This document shows positions 1-12,145 of a DNA stretch of 64,000 nucleotides, piece after piece. Source of the stretch: Diadema setosum. Lineage: Eukaryota; Echinodermata; Echinoidea; Diadematoida; Diadematidae. A program made the position numbers and the translations under genes. The notes below the pieces were generated by a model. The model was given only the letters and a program-made list of their open reading frames with translations. It made no database searches and was not told the DNA's origin. Each line of letters starts with the position of its first letter. The stretch's first letter is position 1. Location of the stretch: contig NC_092706.1 in NCBI RefSeq assembly GCF_964275005.1, positions 26,012,942 to 26,076,941 of the forward strand, given 5' to 3'.

Positions 1-59
1 CTTTGTTGACGAACATCAGGCACCCACAACAGACTGCATTTTTAATGGGATTCAGGAAT

Positions 60-172
60 TCCGTAAAGTGGGGGGGGGGGGCACCATTACAATATAACAT
101 AGGGCTCCGTTAATAGCTGTTAAAGGGGGGGGGGTGCACCCGGTGCGCTCCCCTCTAGATCTGCCACTGTTA
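60..172 (-). repeat. G-tract dispersed repeat terminus
   Basis: Two G runs and GTGCACCCGGTGCGC lead to CTAGATCTGCCACTG. The reverse of that end (AGTGGCAGATC) recurs at 55084-55232, so this is one arm of the same dispersed family. Confidence 0.5.
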
Positions 173-2468
173 AATTATTGCAGTGCTGACAAGCTGATAT
201 AGTGATACTGTGCCATTGACTATCTGTGGACCCTCTTTTAGCTCTTTCAGTATGTGTCACATTCAACTTGCACGCAATCAGCAGTAGAGTGAGTCTCTAA
301 TGGTATGTACGGACATGTAATCACAAGGCATACAAAAAGAGAGATAAAATGTCAAATAAAATGTCAAATTTGAACAAACAACAAAATACAATAAAGCAAG
401 CCGCCAAAATTTGATCGCCGGCTACATGTACATCTCAAACCTACACACCAACACTGACATGTCACTGTATTATGTTTTTGCGCGTTATTGCTAAAACGCG
501 TGCCGTCAAACCTTGGCACAGGAGGTCTAACCTTGATGCCATTTTGTCTACACTGTTTATTCATCTCATTCCTAGTCTACATGTTATATCTAGACAGAAA
601 AATCTGTCTATCCAGAGGAGTTTCTTTTATCATTTTCCTACTTTTACGGCTCTCCTCTATAGTGTTAGGGGATTCCGTGAAGCCAGACGCAGTCTCTGCG
701 GAACATAGTCTAGAAACTATATCCCTGACAAGATACAGACCTATCTTTTGGTCAAGATCTTTAACGTTAGAGCTCTATTTAGAGTCTAGATCTTACTACT
801 TACAAGGCATGATTCGTGTTATGAAGAAGGAAGATTAAATATAATTACATTTCAGATCTAAATCTATCTAGACACGTAGACTATAGTTGACATTTAATAT
901 GCCTCCTAAACGGTAGCCCTAGGCCCCTAACTAAACAATATGGTGAAGACTCAGAAGAGAGTGTTCTGTTTGTAACACTTACTTTGACTCGGCTCAGCTC
1001 ATGCGCTCATACAATCCAGACATGAGACACACTCTGTACAGACTTCCATGGTTAGTGGCATCACTGATTAGTGTCAGAGCAATTATCAGTCCATCTATTT
1101 TATAAAGGTAGATTATATCTAGGTTTTCTATGTGTGTTGCTACTGAACAACAAAAACCACAACTCGAAAGGTCGTGAATGGGACTACAACACAGTACAGG
1201 TAGGCTGCAATGTTTATAAATCATTGTCATCCGTGAAGAGTCTAGAATACAGGTCAAAGGAATCAAAGTTAGTTATGTTATTGTCGACATGATACGTCGT
1301 ATTCGTGTCAAGCTTTTCACAAGCACCGATACCTTTTGAAACACTGAATGCCAGAAAGGAATCCAGTACAATGACACATGAATCAACTTACCGGATTTAG
1401 TGCGAAATTACGGCCTTTTGTTTCCCCCGAACCATTCGTCGTGTCAAGTTCGGTTTCGTTCGTATGTGTGTGTGTAGTGCAGTGCCGATGCCTGATGTTT
1501 GTTACATGGTATACGTTCCATTATGGGGATCACGGTCTAAATTAGCAACTTCGTGTTTTCTTGCCTACTGCCATCTACGATAAGATTCAGGCAGCCCATC
1601 TGCAGCCAGCTACCTCCACAGAACAGAGTTCTGTGGCTACCTCATCCACGAGAAGAAAAAAAAAATAATAATGATAATAATAAAAACAACAAAATAGCCA
1701 CCACTAGAGGGGGTTATTCATATTCCATCCTACATCACAAAATTCTCGTCTTTCAGAAGAAATTCTACAAGATATTTTCACAAAATAATATTGTATTTAC
1801 TTCATGTGGAGGGGGGGGGGAGGGTAGTAAGAAAATTTACAAAGAGATTAAATTTGAAAAATACATTCAATTTTGATGAATATGTATTTTCCAAGAGATA
1901 GCAAGAATGAATGTTGTTTGAGTTCAAGATGTGTTGACAAAAATTTTGATATAACGAAAGAAAATTGCCTGTCCCAAGGATTTTTTTTTATAAAATGGGA
2001 GTCCACTGTAATTTATCATTAACCTGGGTCAAGCATTTAGTCGACATTAATCATAAGACTGCATGTAATGTATAGGATTGGAAGTAATTAACTGTAGTAA
2101 TCCTCAATAATTTATGATAATGTTGATTCCAGATGCTCATGTTGATATAGTCATGTGTTGAATATTATGATTACATGTATGAAAAGTTTGAATGCAAATA
2201 CAGATGAATGCCGTTTTCAAAGTTATGTCATCATAAAAAATAACTTTTTGCAATGATGCTGCACTTCATAGGCCTACATAAAAGAAGAAAATACTAATGT
2301 TATATTAGAAGATGTCATTAAACTTAATATGTACACTTTGTTTTCTTTGTTTTTCAGTAGCTTTAATCTCAAATTAATAAGAATAGATTGATCTGTTGCT
2401 GTTTTCTAAAATGTGACAAAAATATCAATTGCAAGGCTGTTAAAGCCTTGGGAAATGTTAATAAGATT
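173..2468. other. No supported gene
   Basis: AT-rich sequence with only short open frames lacking family features or splice support. A poly-A/AAT run lies near 1658-1692 and a G run near 1809-1821. Confidence 0.5.
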
Positions 2469-2472
2469 TTAA

Positions 2473-2856
2473 AGGGTGTGTACAGTTCTGGTCGAGGTGA
2501 GGATTTAGCTTTTAACGTTTTGCGAGATATTCAGAAACCACTCTATGAGATGTCAAAGAGCATGCAGTTCTAAGGGGTATCAAAAGTTTATTCGATGAAA
2601 ATCGGTTTTGGAAATGGCTGAGATATCCAAAAACGAAGTGAAACAAAGAGATCCTAATAAAGTTGTGGCATGTCGCCTTTAATTATTAGAACTTTTTTGG
2701 ATATCTCAGCCATTTGAAAACCAATTTTCATCAAATAAACGTTGAATCCTTCTTGAAATTACATGGTCTTTCATATTTCATAAGAGGCTTTTCATTATCT
2801 CACCTAGGAATGTTCAAAACATGAATCCCCACCTCATCCAGTACTGTACAGTCCCT
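2473..2856 (+). mobile_element. TTAA-flanked hairpin MITE, family A, copy 1
   Basis: It runs from AGGGTGTGTACAGT to ACTGTACAGTCCCT and is flanked on both sides by TTAA (2469-2472, 2857-2860). The interior is a long imperfect inverted repeat centred near 2660. Copies 2 and 3 (34017, 36597) match in length and sequence. The TTAA target is typical of piggyBac-type transposition. It has no coding capacity. Confidence 0.8.
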
Positions 2857-2860
2857 TTAA

Positions 2861-3928
2861 GACTGGACAGATTTGTTCTTTATTGTGTCACATCCTGCAC
2901 TAGGGCAGGCAAGAACACCTTACTGCTTCATACCTTCAATCTCTCTTTTTGATGCAAGTTTACATATTTTCGTTACAGTGAGTTGCAAAATTGTTCATGG
3001 ACATTAGTGCTTAACACTAATCTGTAACACTGTAACACTTCTGTTTTGCAATATCAGTGTTTAACATCAATCTTCAACTCTTCTGTTTTGCAAAACATCA
3101 AGTTTAAAAATTCGAAGACATTCTAGCCACTCCTTTTTTCTTTTTCTTTTTTTTGTGTGTATCATTGTGAAATTATAGAAATTAAATAAAGATTATTTAA
3201 AACAAAAAAGTGTGCGTGTGCATTTATGTGTTTGTGTGTGTGTGTGTGTGTTTTGTGTGTCTAATATTATAAAAAGATGTGGGGATTTTGAAGCTGAAAT
3301 ATTTTGCAACACAAGTGACTCCTGGTCACAATCTCTTTTGAAAATGATGCGAAGAAACAATGTCATGACCTCACAATGGCCCTGTTAGTTTGCATAGAAA
3401 AATGTCACAAAAATCATGCTTGTGTAAAAGTAAAATCAGCTTTCACAACTCCCCTTCTTTTCAAAGTCATCTTATGATAATTATGTTTATTAAACAATTT
3501 GTGACTGCTCAGCTCAAAACCCACAAAAAAGTAGGCCAGAATGAATTTTCACTTTTCTACATCAGTTTAAAAGATGCACAAACAAAGGGAAACAGACTAG
3601 AAATGTATGTAATTCACAACTGAAAAAGAGTAAGCTTTAAGCTTTGACATGAAATCTAACATGTTAAAATTGGACCAACCCAATCCATTCAAAAAGTGAT
3701 TGAAATAAGAGAGAGTTAGGAAGTGCAGTTTCATAGAAAAGGGAGCTGAAGAAAGGATTTAAAGACTAGGGTCACCGACACTGTGGAGAAGTATCAATGA
3801 AAATCACAGTGAAAGCAGTGCCTCGTTTAGAAAAAAATATGGTCCACAAAAACAGCTACATGTACTTATCTTGATTTATGTGTTGTTTTAATCCGGCAAA
3901 TTTTGACAGTAGGGATAGTAACTGGGTG
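2861..3928. other. No supported gene; GT microsatellite
   Basis: There is a (GT)n tract at about 3210-3260. The only longer open frame (3390-3623) is low in information and has no splice context. Confidence 0.45.
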
Positions 3929-4203
3929 CTGTTCGTTATTCCGAAGGTTCGATATTCCAAAGGTTCGTTATTCCGAAGGTTCGTTAATCCGAAACACACA
4001 AATTCCCTATATACCTAGAGGTTCGTTAATCCGAAAATGAAAAAGGGTTCGTTAATCCAAACATTTGTGGCGTTATTCCGAAGTTTCGTTATTCCGAAGA
4101 TTTGTTAATCCGAAAATGAAATTCAGAAAAACGAACCTTCGGAATAACAAATCTTCGGACTGAAGAGCCTTCGGAACAACGGACCTTCGGAATAACGAGC
4201 TGT
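3929..4203. mobile_element. Foldback element built from TTCGTTATTCCGAAG repeats
   Basis: Several 16-18 bp units of GGTTCGTTATTCCGAA type run forward from 3931 and in reverse complement up to 4198, so the whole unit folds on itself. A decayed relative lies at 6880-7218. Confidence 0.65.
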
Positions 4204-4375
4204 AACCATAGTAACTCTCCCAGGCAAGACAAACTTTAAATATTTGAGTCTGTAAAAACAAATTATAATTTTGATCCATTACGCGTACAGAGACTCATAG
4301 ACTGTGACTTTTTGTGGACATTTTGAGCTGGATGGTCACGCTTGATGTGACAGATATATATAAAAAAAAAATAAT

Positions 4376-4640
4376 ATGGTATATTTGAAGAGTTTGTTTG
4401 CAAAAACCCATAAGTCCATATTAGACAAACAGAGATATTTGCGATTAAAGGTCAAGAAAAATAAAGAGAATAATAAGAAAATTTTTGCTTCTTTTGACCA
4501 TAACATCAAAAATGTACCTTTATATGTAGTGACCAATATATCATTTAAAAGGTATTGTTTTGTACTTTATGACAAAGACCGTACTTCAAATTCTTCAAAA
4601 ATGGACTTATCGGTTTTTGCAAACAAACTCTTCATTTGAA
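4376..4640. repeat. Inverted-repeat element
   Basis: GAAGAGTTTGTTTGCAAAAA near 4387 is mirrored by TTTTTGCAAACAAACTCTTC near 4615. It is AT-rich between the arms and probably a decayed MITE. Confidence 0.5.
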
Positions 4641-5040
4641 GAGTTTTATCTCAAAACAAGCTAACTCCATTCTTGTTGAGATATTTTTGATTAAAGCTAC
4701 AAAAACAAAGAAAATAATAAGAAAATACAAGATATTTTTAATCGGAACTTTAGTTCTAGAATATTATTACATCACAATTAAGTGAGGTATTTAATACTGC
4801 AAAGGTTTAATTTTGCTTCTATCTGATGATGGACCAACTTTGAAATGTTTCAAAATGGTGCTTGACTCATCTTGCAATAAACTTCATCATTGGTATATTC
4901 ATGTGAAAAGAAAAATTAGTGAAGATTTCGGTGCAAGCAAATGGGAGAGTTGTGTGGCCATGTCACCATCTGAACTGATTTTCATATGAATCATTCGATT
5001 GTAACAGCTATTGTTCATACTAGGATCATTCAAATTCATG

Positions 5041-5149
5041 TGTGAGTTTCTTCACTTTGTCTCCCTCTACAAATTAAATTTGTTAAGATCACAACTGCTG
5101 ATCTCAACAAGTTTAGTTTGTAGAGGGAGACAAAGTGAAGAAACTCACA
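5041..5149. repeat. Short perfect hairpin
   Basis: The arms 5041-5073 and 5117-5149 are exact 33-bp reverse complements. The loop itself partly pairs (GTTAAGATCA against TGATCTCAAC). No other copy was seen in the window. Confidence 0.8.
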
Positions 5150-5205
5150 CCTGAACCTTCACCCCTCTGAATATCTTTCTTTCATTTATAAACATTTAAA
5201 TTATT

Positions 5206-5568
5206 GCAACTGATTGACAAATTGCCCTACATCGACGTAAATAAGCACTGAATTGATCAGTGTTCGACTGATCTCGACGGAAGAATTTCATGAATTTGAA
5301 TAACAAAGCAGTACCCGCTGCATGCTATAAGGATTAGAACCTACACTTGCTGTCGGGCGAAAGCTCGGTGGTCTAGTGGAGATGACGCCTGTCCGGTGAT
5401 CAGGAGGTCTTAGGTTCGAATCCTGCTCGAGTATGTACGCCCATGATTTTTTTATCATGGCTACTACTGAAACACTGATCAATTCAGTGCTTATTTACGT
5501 CGATGTAGGGCAATTTGTCAATCAGTTGCAATGAAAACATCTCGACGGAAGAATTTCATGAATTTGAA
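5206..5568 (+). mobile_element. tRNA-derived SINE with 11-bp target duplication
   Basis: It is flanked by an exact duplication, TTTAAATTATT, at 5195-5205 and 5569-5579. Pol III promoter boxes are intact: TGGTCTAGTGG (box A, 5369-5379) and GGTTCGAATCC (box B, 5413-5423). The tRNA-like part (5362-5434) can be folded into a cloverleaf, but with mispairs and C at position 33, so it is not a functional tRNA. A 60-bp block is inverted on the two sides. A second, reversed copy lies at 33521-33841. Confidence 0.75.
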
Positions 5569-5962
5569 TTTAAATTATTATCATGATATCTCAAAGTCTG
5601 TAGCTGTCCCATAGTTGGTTACATTCTAGCCCCTTTCTGTGTCAGTGACTAAATAGACAGGGTGACGTACAGTGCTCTGGGGTTTCCTATGCTAATCAGC
5701 ACTCAAAGTTCACAAAGGTTTATAGCATTGTACAGAGGAACCTAATTATCTCCTTGCATGTATAACGAGGACCTCAAAACCATGATATCTACCGTGTTAC
5801 TGTCAGTATTCTCTCACTTTTAGAGTACAAAAACAAAGAAATATGAGACTTGGGACATGCAAAACCCCATTCTTTTAAGATACTTTTTAGGTTGTATCCA
5901 ATCTCTTAATGAGATTTTACTATAAATTGTTCGATTTGCTTTGATTTTCCCCATCCTTTTAA

Positions 5963-6309
5963 AGGCATTATTCACCATTTGCAGTTGAAACAAAAACCCA
6001 GATTTAGTGCTTCAAAATAGTTCTAAAATGAGTTAGGGATAGAAACAACCAATGTAAAAATTTGAACCTGTATAATTGTTAAATATATACAAAATGTGTA
6101 CATAACTATAATAAAAATGTTTCCAGACTACACCGTCTGCAGTTACGGTTTAATGAGAAAAATTGTGATATCTTCTTATATTTTAGACTTTATTGCAAAA
6201 TTTTATATGGTAGGATGTTTTGTGATACAACTGACCTAAACATATGCATCAAATATGATATCTTAATGAACATTTTTTAAATCACTGCTCCCAAAGGTAA
6301 ACAGGAACT
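5963..6309. mobile_element. TTAA-flanked MITE, family B, copy 1
   Basis: It is flanked by TTAA at 5959-5962 and 6310-6313. It is the reverse-complement copy of 9559-9907: both carry the segment around GTTAGGGATAGAAACAACCA and the end CACTGCTCCCAAAGGTAAAC. Confidence 0.75.
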
Positions 6310-6425
6310 TTAAATGCAAAAGAAAATGTCAGAATTTGATAATACCCTCTTACCACTAACTTTCTGCATACTTCATCTGTAAAGAAAAAAATGACACATA
6401 TACTGTACTGCATATCTATATATAT

Positions 6426-6683
6426 GTGACCCACTACAACAAAAGGATCCTAAAGTCGCTGACGGGTGAGCCGAGAAAATCGAGTTTGAAGTCAGATCAC
6501 CAAAATCTGTCAAAATGTTCGGATTTCTGTTTTCACAGAATTTTGTAGTTTAATGTATCTTCTATCATCTGCCGAAATTTCGAAGCTAAAAGATCAAAGG
6601 AAAGACCTGAAAATAGCATTTTTCTGGGCCATGCTTGGCTCACCTGTCAGCGACTTTAGGATCCTTTTGTTGTAGCAGGTCAC
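6426..6683. mobile_element. MITE with ~38-bp TIRs in a TA repeat
   Basis: It starts GTGACCCACTACAACAAAAG and ends with the near-complement. AAAGGATCCTAAAGTCGCTGAC is shared inverted at both ends. It sits in a TATATA run, so a TA target is likely. The outermost bases resemble those of the intronic family at 55436-56114. Confidence 0.75.
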
Positions 6684-6879
6684 ATATATATATATATAAT
6701 ATATATGATATTACTTTGAAGTGATATACCCTGCCTAATAATATTTTCTTTGGAATCACACGGCAATCTAAAGGTTTGTTCAAGATTACCTTTAGGTGTG
6801 TCCACATAGCAATACAGTATTTCATGCATAAGGTCAGGCAAACTACCTTATGCCTTGAAAATATGCGATTACAGGTCAT

Positions 6880-7218
6880 CATTCTGAAGGTTTGTTAATC
6901 CGAAAATGAAATATTCAAGTTCATTTTTGCGAAGATTCATTATTTCAAAGGTTTGTATTCCAAAAATTGAATAGGCTGTGTTATTTTGATGGATCATCAA
7001 TTCAAGAATAAAAAAAGGGCTGTAATTCCAAAGGTTCACAAGTACAAAACCTATGTACCTCTTTCATTTTCTTCTAAATGAGCTTATTTCATTATCCGAC
7101 TGACAAACCTTGGAATAGTGCCGCAAATGTTTGAATGAACAATTCATTTTCGTTATTACAAACATCTAGCTGTAGGAACTTTGTGTGTTTTGGAAGAATG
7201 AACCTTCAGAATAATGAA
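6880..7218. mobile_element. Decayed copy of the TTCGTTATTCCGAAG foldback
   Basis: Scattered degenerate units (GAAGGTTTGTTAATCCGAAAA, GAACCTTCAGAATAATGAAC) appear at both ends in opposite orientation. Confidence 0.45.
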
Positions 7219-8286
7219 CTTGTGTGTGTTAAAAACTAAGAATGTGTGTCATAGGCGTATATGCACACGTGTGTGCGTGTGCATGTGTTTGGGTGTGTGT
7301 GTGAGTTAAGAATTAAGTTCAATATTTAATTATGAAGTTTGATGAAATCTTTTACCTGCTAGTCCATCTTGAATACGTGGTTTATCGGAACCTTGACCTG
7401 TAAGTTCCTTTTCAATGTTCAGTCTAATAAAGGATCCTGCCATCCCCCTCCCCCCCCCAACCATCACCACCGCTATAACTGCAGTAGTATAATTACAGAA
7501 ACCAACGACCACTCTGCACAGAAAATTCAAATGAAAACAACAAACTCGGCCAGTGAGTTTATGATGCAGAAATTAAATGGCTTTAATGGAAGGACGTTGC
7601 CATGGTAAAAATAACAATCAAAAGAGTTGTTGCATTGATATCTATACAAGATTGCTAAAGGTTTATAATAGTGTATGGTACTGATACATAACACGCAAGC
7701 ACAACATAAGTCATTTAGTTGTACAAATGAAGACAAACATAAGAAATAAAATAAAAAGAATTCATAAAAGGGCATCAGCACTTACACAATTATTGGGGCA
7801 GCTTCATCTATTCAAAGTTCATTCAATTTTGTTATAACATTGCATTTTCATCATTTGAATTACTTTCTGCCGACAGCCCAAATCCATGAATTAACTGGAC
7901 ACAGTTGTATATTGAACAGTACGGACTTATCTGAGATATTACACGCAAAAGCACCTTGTCGATAGATCCATCAATCCACAATGGTGGTACACAAATCTAT
8001 CAAAACTGTGAATGATAACACAGCCATGGAAATAAAAACAAACGTTAATCACTTTTTATGTCTAATTATTTGACAACAGAGCAGGAAGTGTCATTAAGGG
8101 AGTAAAAATAAATTGACACACAAAAATATAGTTTTCTCATGATGTAGACTGTTCTTCCCCATTATCTCATAGGCTGTGATTGGCAAGTATCAACATTAAT
8201 TTTCATAAACAGACATGACACATGGTTTTGAAGATAGTAGGCCCTACCATATCTGTTTACTCAGACACAGGATATGATAAACAGAC
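7219..8286. other. No supported gene; TG microsatellite
   Basis: There is a TG/CG tract near 7258-7306 and a C run at 7443-7460. No convincing exon is visible. Confidence 0.45.
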
Positions 8287-8290
8287 TTAA

Positions 8291-8820
8291 TTCTTTATGT
8301 GCCGTGGTGTATACCCCCTGGGTGCCACATTATTCTGAGACAGCAACGTAGTCATGCTTTGGGAAAACATTCTCTTTTTCACATCTAGGTAGTTTTCATA
8401 GATTTTTGTTGTGATGGACACGTAATGAGCACAGTTGTAGAGAAACTGCCAAGCTTAACTTAGATGTTAAAAGTAAAATCATGTGATGAATTTATGATTG
8501 TTTTTCTTTTAATGAGTTGCATTATTGTAGAGCCATGACTTTTGCACAAAAAAACTGTGACAGAAACTTCGAATTTACTTTGAAGTAAATTTTATAAAAT
8601 TTACTCTCAAATCCAGTATGGGATAAGTAACTGCCCGACAGTCAATCACCACATAAAATGCAAGCTACATGTGACAGGAGAGGAATCGAGAGAAACGCAT
8701 TTGATGTATTGCGGCATCAGGCAATTTATCAATAAGTTTTGGCAGGTTTGTGCGTTTGAGCAGAATATGCAAACTTGGTACGCCGTCAACTGAGTGGTAT
8801 CTATAGTGGCACATAAAGAG
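8291..8820. mobile_element. TTAA-flanked element with CTCTTTATGTGCC TIR
   Basis: TTAA lies at 8287-8290 and 8821-8824. The ends TTCTTTATGTGCC and GGCACATAAAGAG are inverted. It is 530 bp and has no coding capacity. Confidence 0.65.
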
Positions 8821-9244
8821 TTAAGTTGCTAATGTGTTCACATGTCTGTAATAATATTCACACGTAGCTTGTTCACACCTCTAGCTTATTGAACAACAGA
8901 GAAATCACCAGTATGATACACAGATGAGTGTTTCTTATTTGGATTTCCAAAGCACTAGCACAATATGGGAATCATGAGCATTTCTTACTGAACTTTTGTA
9001 TGTGTGAACTCACTTCTATCATGAGATCATCTCGGGATCGATAGATATTCACATATTCAATATCTTTGGGGAAAAAAACCCAGAAAAATTGTGATGCCAC
9101 CTACACATGAAGAATACAATACTGCCTGTCATGCTAAATGCCTGCATAAACTCCCATTTCCCCGAGGGTTCATATCAGATGTTAGCAAATGGTATCTTTC
9201 TATTCAGCACATTCAAGCAAACATGATTCTTCATCTTATTTCAA

Positions 9245-9329
9245 CCCGTTGAGGACGGGCTGACTTTACAACAACATGCATTTCCCATAGGCACTTGCCC
9301 AAGTATACTCGGGACTTGTCCTCAACAGG
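9245..9329. mobile_element. Mini TTAA-type element
   Basis: It begins CCCGTTGAGGAC and ends GTCCTCAACAGG. It is followed by TTAA (9330-9333) and preceded by TCAA, a one-base change from TTAA. Only 85 bp long. Confidence 0.45.
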
Positions 9330-9532
9330 TTAACTTCTGTACTCATCAAAGAACAGTATGATTTGTTTATTGGATCGCCAACCATATTGAAAGATGAGTA
9401 ATTCAGTGTAACCACATTCCACAAGCATTGTTGTAACAAGAACAATAGATGTTTGAATATCTAGAAGACATTGGCTGGCCTTGAGGTGAACATAAAGAGT
9501 ATATTGCCTGGAGCAAGAACCATATTAGTTAG

Positions 9533-10339
9533 GTTCACACGCTGTTCCTAAACTTTAAAGGTCCAGTTTACCTTTGGGAGCAGTGATTTCAAAAATTTTC
9601 AAGATATCATATTTGGTGCATATGTGTAGGTCTGTTGTATCATAAAACATCCTACCATATAAAATATTTGCAATAAAACCTAAAATATAAGGAGATATCA
9701 GGGTTTTTGTCAATAAACCGTAACTGTATACGGTTTAGTCTGGAAAAATTTTTATTATAACTATTGTTCGCATTTTGTGTATTTAACAACACTTAACATC
9801 GATTATACGGATTCAAATTTTGACAGTGGTTGTTTCTATCCCTAACTCACATTTTAGAACTATTTTATAGCACTAATGCTTTCATCTGCAAATGGTAAAT
9901 TATGCCTTTAAGTTTAGGTCGAAAACTAATAACTCTCGATGATTAGCTTGTAGTTTAGCACCGTGTGGACGTGCTCGAAAGTTAGCAATCTTAACGTTTA
10001 GTCGATGATTAGAACCACAAGACATCTTAGGGTTTACGCCCTCTCCACGAGCCACGGGGGTCCCCACTCATAGTTTCGTTCCATGTGGACACAATAATAG
10101 ACGAGCTTGTGAGTTAGCGTGAACCTCAAGTCTTGTTCGCTGCTCTATTTTGCATGGGCATAAGGTCATCTAGCAAAGACTCTGCACTTCCGTTGTAATC
10201 ATTGAGTGAGGCTCGCTCGTAAGTTGTAAGTTGTAAGTTTAGGTGCGCATGTGAACCCGCATTGTGAATTCATGAGTGGAGCTAATCATCAACAGTTAGT
10301 TTTCGACCCAAACTTCAAGGTTGGCAACTGCGTGTGAAC
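9533..10339. mobile_element. MITE with GTTCACACGC TIRs, interrupted by a TTAA MITE
   Basis: The left arm has GTTCACACGC then GGTCGAAAACTAA and GATGATTAGCT. The right arm is the complement of the same series, ending GCGTGTGAAC. Family B copy 2 (9559-9907) splits the left arm. Without the insert the element is about 450 bp. Confidence 0.7.
9559..9907. mobile_element. TTAA-flanked MITE, family B, copy 2
   Basis: TTAA lies at 9555-9558 and 9908-9911. It matches 5963-6309 in reverse orientation along nearly its whole length. Its removal restores the left arm of the host MITE. Confidence 0.8.
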
Positions 10340-11631
10340 GCAAATTTTGTATGCCTCAAAGACCAGTAAGGTATGGTCCTTCTATTAGGGCTATATATAT
10401 AATTGTTTCCCCTGAACAGCCATCAATATCTGAGTGATTGACTTGTCTCCCCACAAAAGTTCATCCCACTCTTCATCTTCGAGAAACACAAAAAATGTAA
10501 GTGGTTGGCAACTCACAGAATAACCACAGTAAGCACGCTCCTTTTCATCCACTGGTATATCACTGAGAAGCTGGGTAGCGAGTCCTTACAGCTTTTACAT
10601 GAAAACATAATGGGATTTCTTGCTAAATTGCAGTTTTGTAGTGCCTGTGCATGAGTCTACAAAGGCTGTCAAAAGAGTTATTATGGGCCACTATCTGTAC
10701 AATGCGATAATATGGCAAAACAATAATTTCTACTGGAAGAAAGTTTACTTGATGTGGTACGACCAATGCATATACATGTACTACCAGTTAGTGAGCACAT
10801 GTCATTGTACTTTACTACTAAGATTCCATGTACAGGGCACTCCTGTTACAATGAACACTATTGTAATGACACTCCTTTACAACAAAGTAAAATATTGGGT
10901 CCCGAAAGTATAGTCTTTAATATCTTTGGTGCAATTCCCTCTGATTATAATGAAATTTCGATGTAACAAATGAAAATTGCCGTTCCCGAGGACTCCGTTA
11001 TAGCAAGAGTCGCCTTTCATTACAATAATCATGTAGATAGGACTCTTCTTTATATCAATATCATCTCAAGTACAGTAAAAATCATTATGTTTTCAACATG
11101 TATGATTATCCTCCTCATATCATCAGCTTCTATGCATATCTGGGCTTCTCTTACGGAAGCATAAAAGTGGAAAAAAAAATCACCTGGAGCTGAAGTCAAG
11201 ACTAGAGGTTGAAACACCATGCAAATGCTAAGATTTATTCACAATATATTGCAAGTATATGCAGAGTTGCTTCAGAGAATACACAATTCTGTTGAGAGAA
11301 TTTCTCACTCCACATTTAATAGCACAATCTCACTACAATAAGAATAAAAGAAGAAACTTCTCAAACCATCATGCGGTCATTAACAGAAACAGACTTTAAC
11401 AGTCAGGAATGCACACAGACATTCAGAAAACAGAAGGAAGAGGCAAGAGAATACTGGCTTAGAGATCTTTACACACAAAGAAATGGACAACAAAGACCAG
11501 TACAACATAATTTTCACAAAAAATGACCAAAACGTTCTTCTTCTGAAGAAAATACTCCACCTACATCCATTTGTCTGGTACGCTTAGTGCTTCGCTTTGA
11601 GTAACATTCGAGAGAGTTTCTTTTTAGACAC
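10340..11631. other. No supported gene
   Basis: Unique-looking AT-rich sequence. The open frame at 10620-10913 is unsupported by any motif or splice signal. Confidence 0.45.
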
Positions 11632-12145
11632 AGAACAAGGGAAGACAAGGGAAGGAACATAGGTGGGGTGGGGAGGAGGAGAAGGGAAAGGGAGGGGTGG
11701 TGGGGGAGGAGAAGGGGGAGAGATGGAGAAGGGGTAGCGGGAACGGTGAAGAAGGGGGTGGGGAGGAAGTGGGTAGGGGAAGAAGAGGGATGAGAAAGAT
11801 TAAAGTAGGAGGAAAAAGAGGGGGTTGAGGAGGGAAGGGGTTGGGGAGGCAAAGGGTAGGGAAGAAGAGGGATGGGAAGGGAAAGAATACGGAAAAGATG
11901 AGGAATCGAAGGAAAGTGGTAGGGAGAAGAGGGGATGGGGAGGGAAGGGGTAGGGGAATATCCTAAAAGGGGGGTGGGGAGGGAAGAGGTGGGGCAAGAA
12001 GGGGATGGGGAAAGAAGGGGATGGGGGAAGCAGGGGTGGGGGAAGCAGGGGTGGGGAAAGAAGGAGATAAGGAGGGAAGGGGGTAGGGGAAAAGGGGGTG
12101 GTAGAATCATGGGAAGGAGGGGTGGGAGGGGTTTGGGAAGAAGCA
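11632..12145. repeat. G/A-rich, C-poor low-complexity tract
   Basis: About 0.5 kb of the plus strand is runs of GGGG, GGGA and GAAGGG with sparse T and very few C, in irregular ~30-bp units such as GAAGGGGATGGGGA. It makes long Pro/Ser/Leu-rich frames on the minus strand that are not genes. Its many G runs could form quadruplexes. Confidence 0.85.

Noticed and set aside
488-838. 116-codon plus-strand frame
   Set aside because: It has hydrophobic stretches but no recognisable domain, no splice signals and AT-rich composition. Overlapping frames on both strands are equally open.
5362-5434. A genuine tRNA gene
   Set aside because: The Pol III boxes are good, but the stems have mispairs, position 33 is C rather than T, and it lies inside a repeat with a target duplication and a second genomic copy, so it is a SINE.
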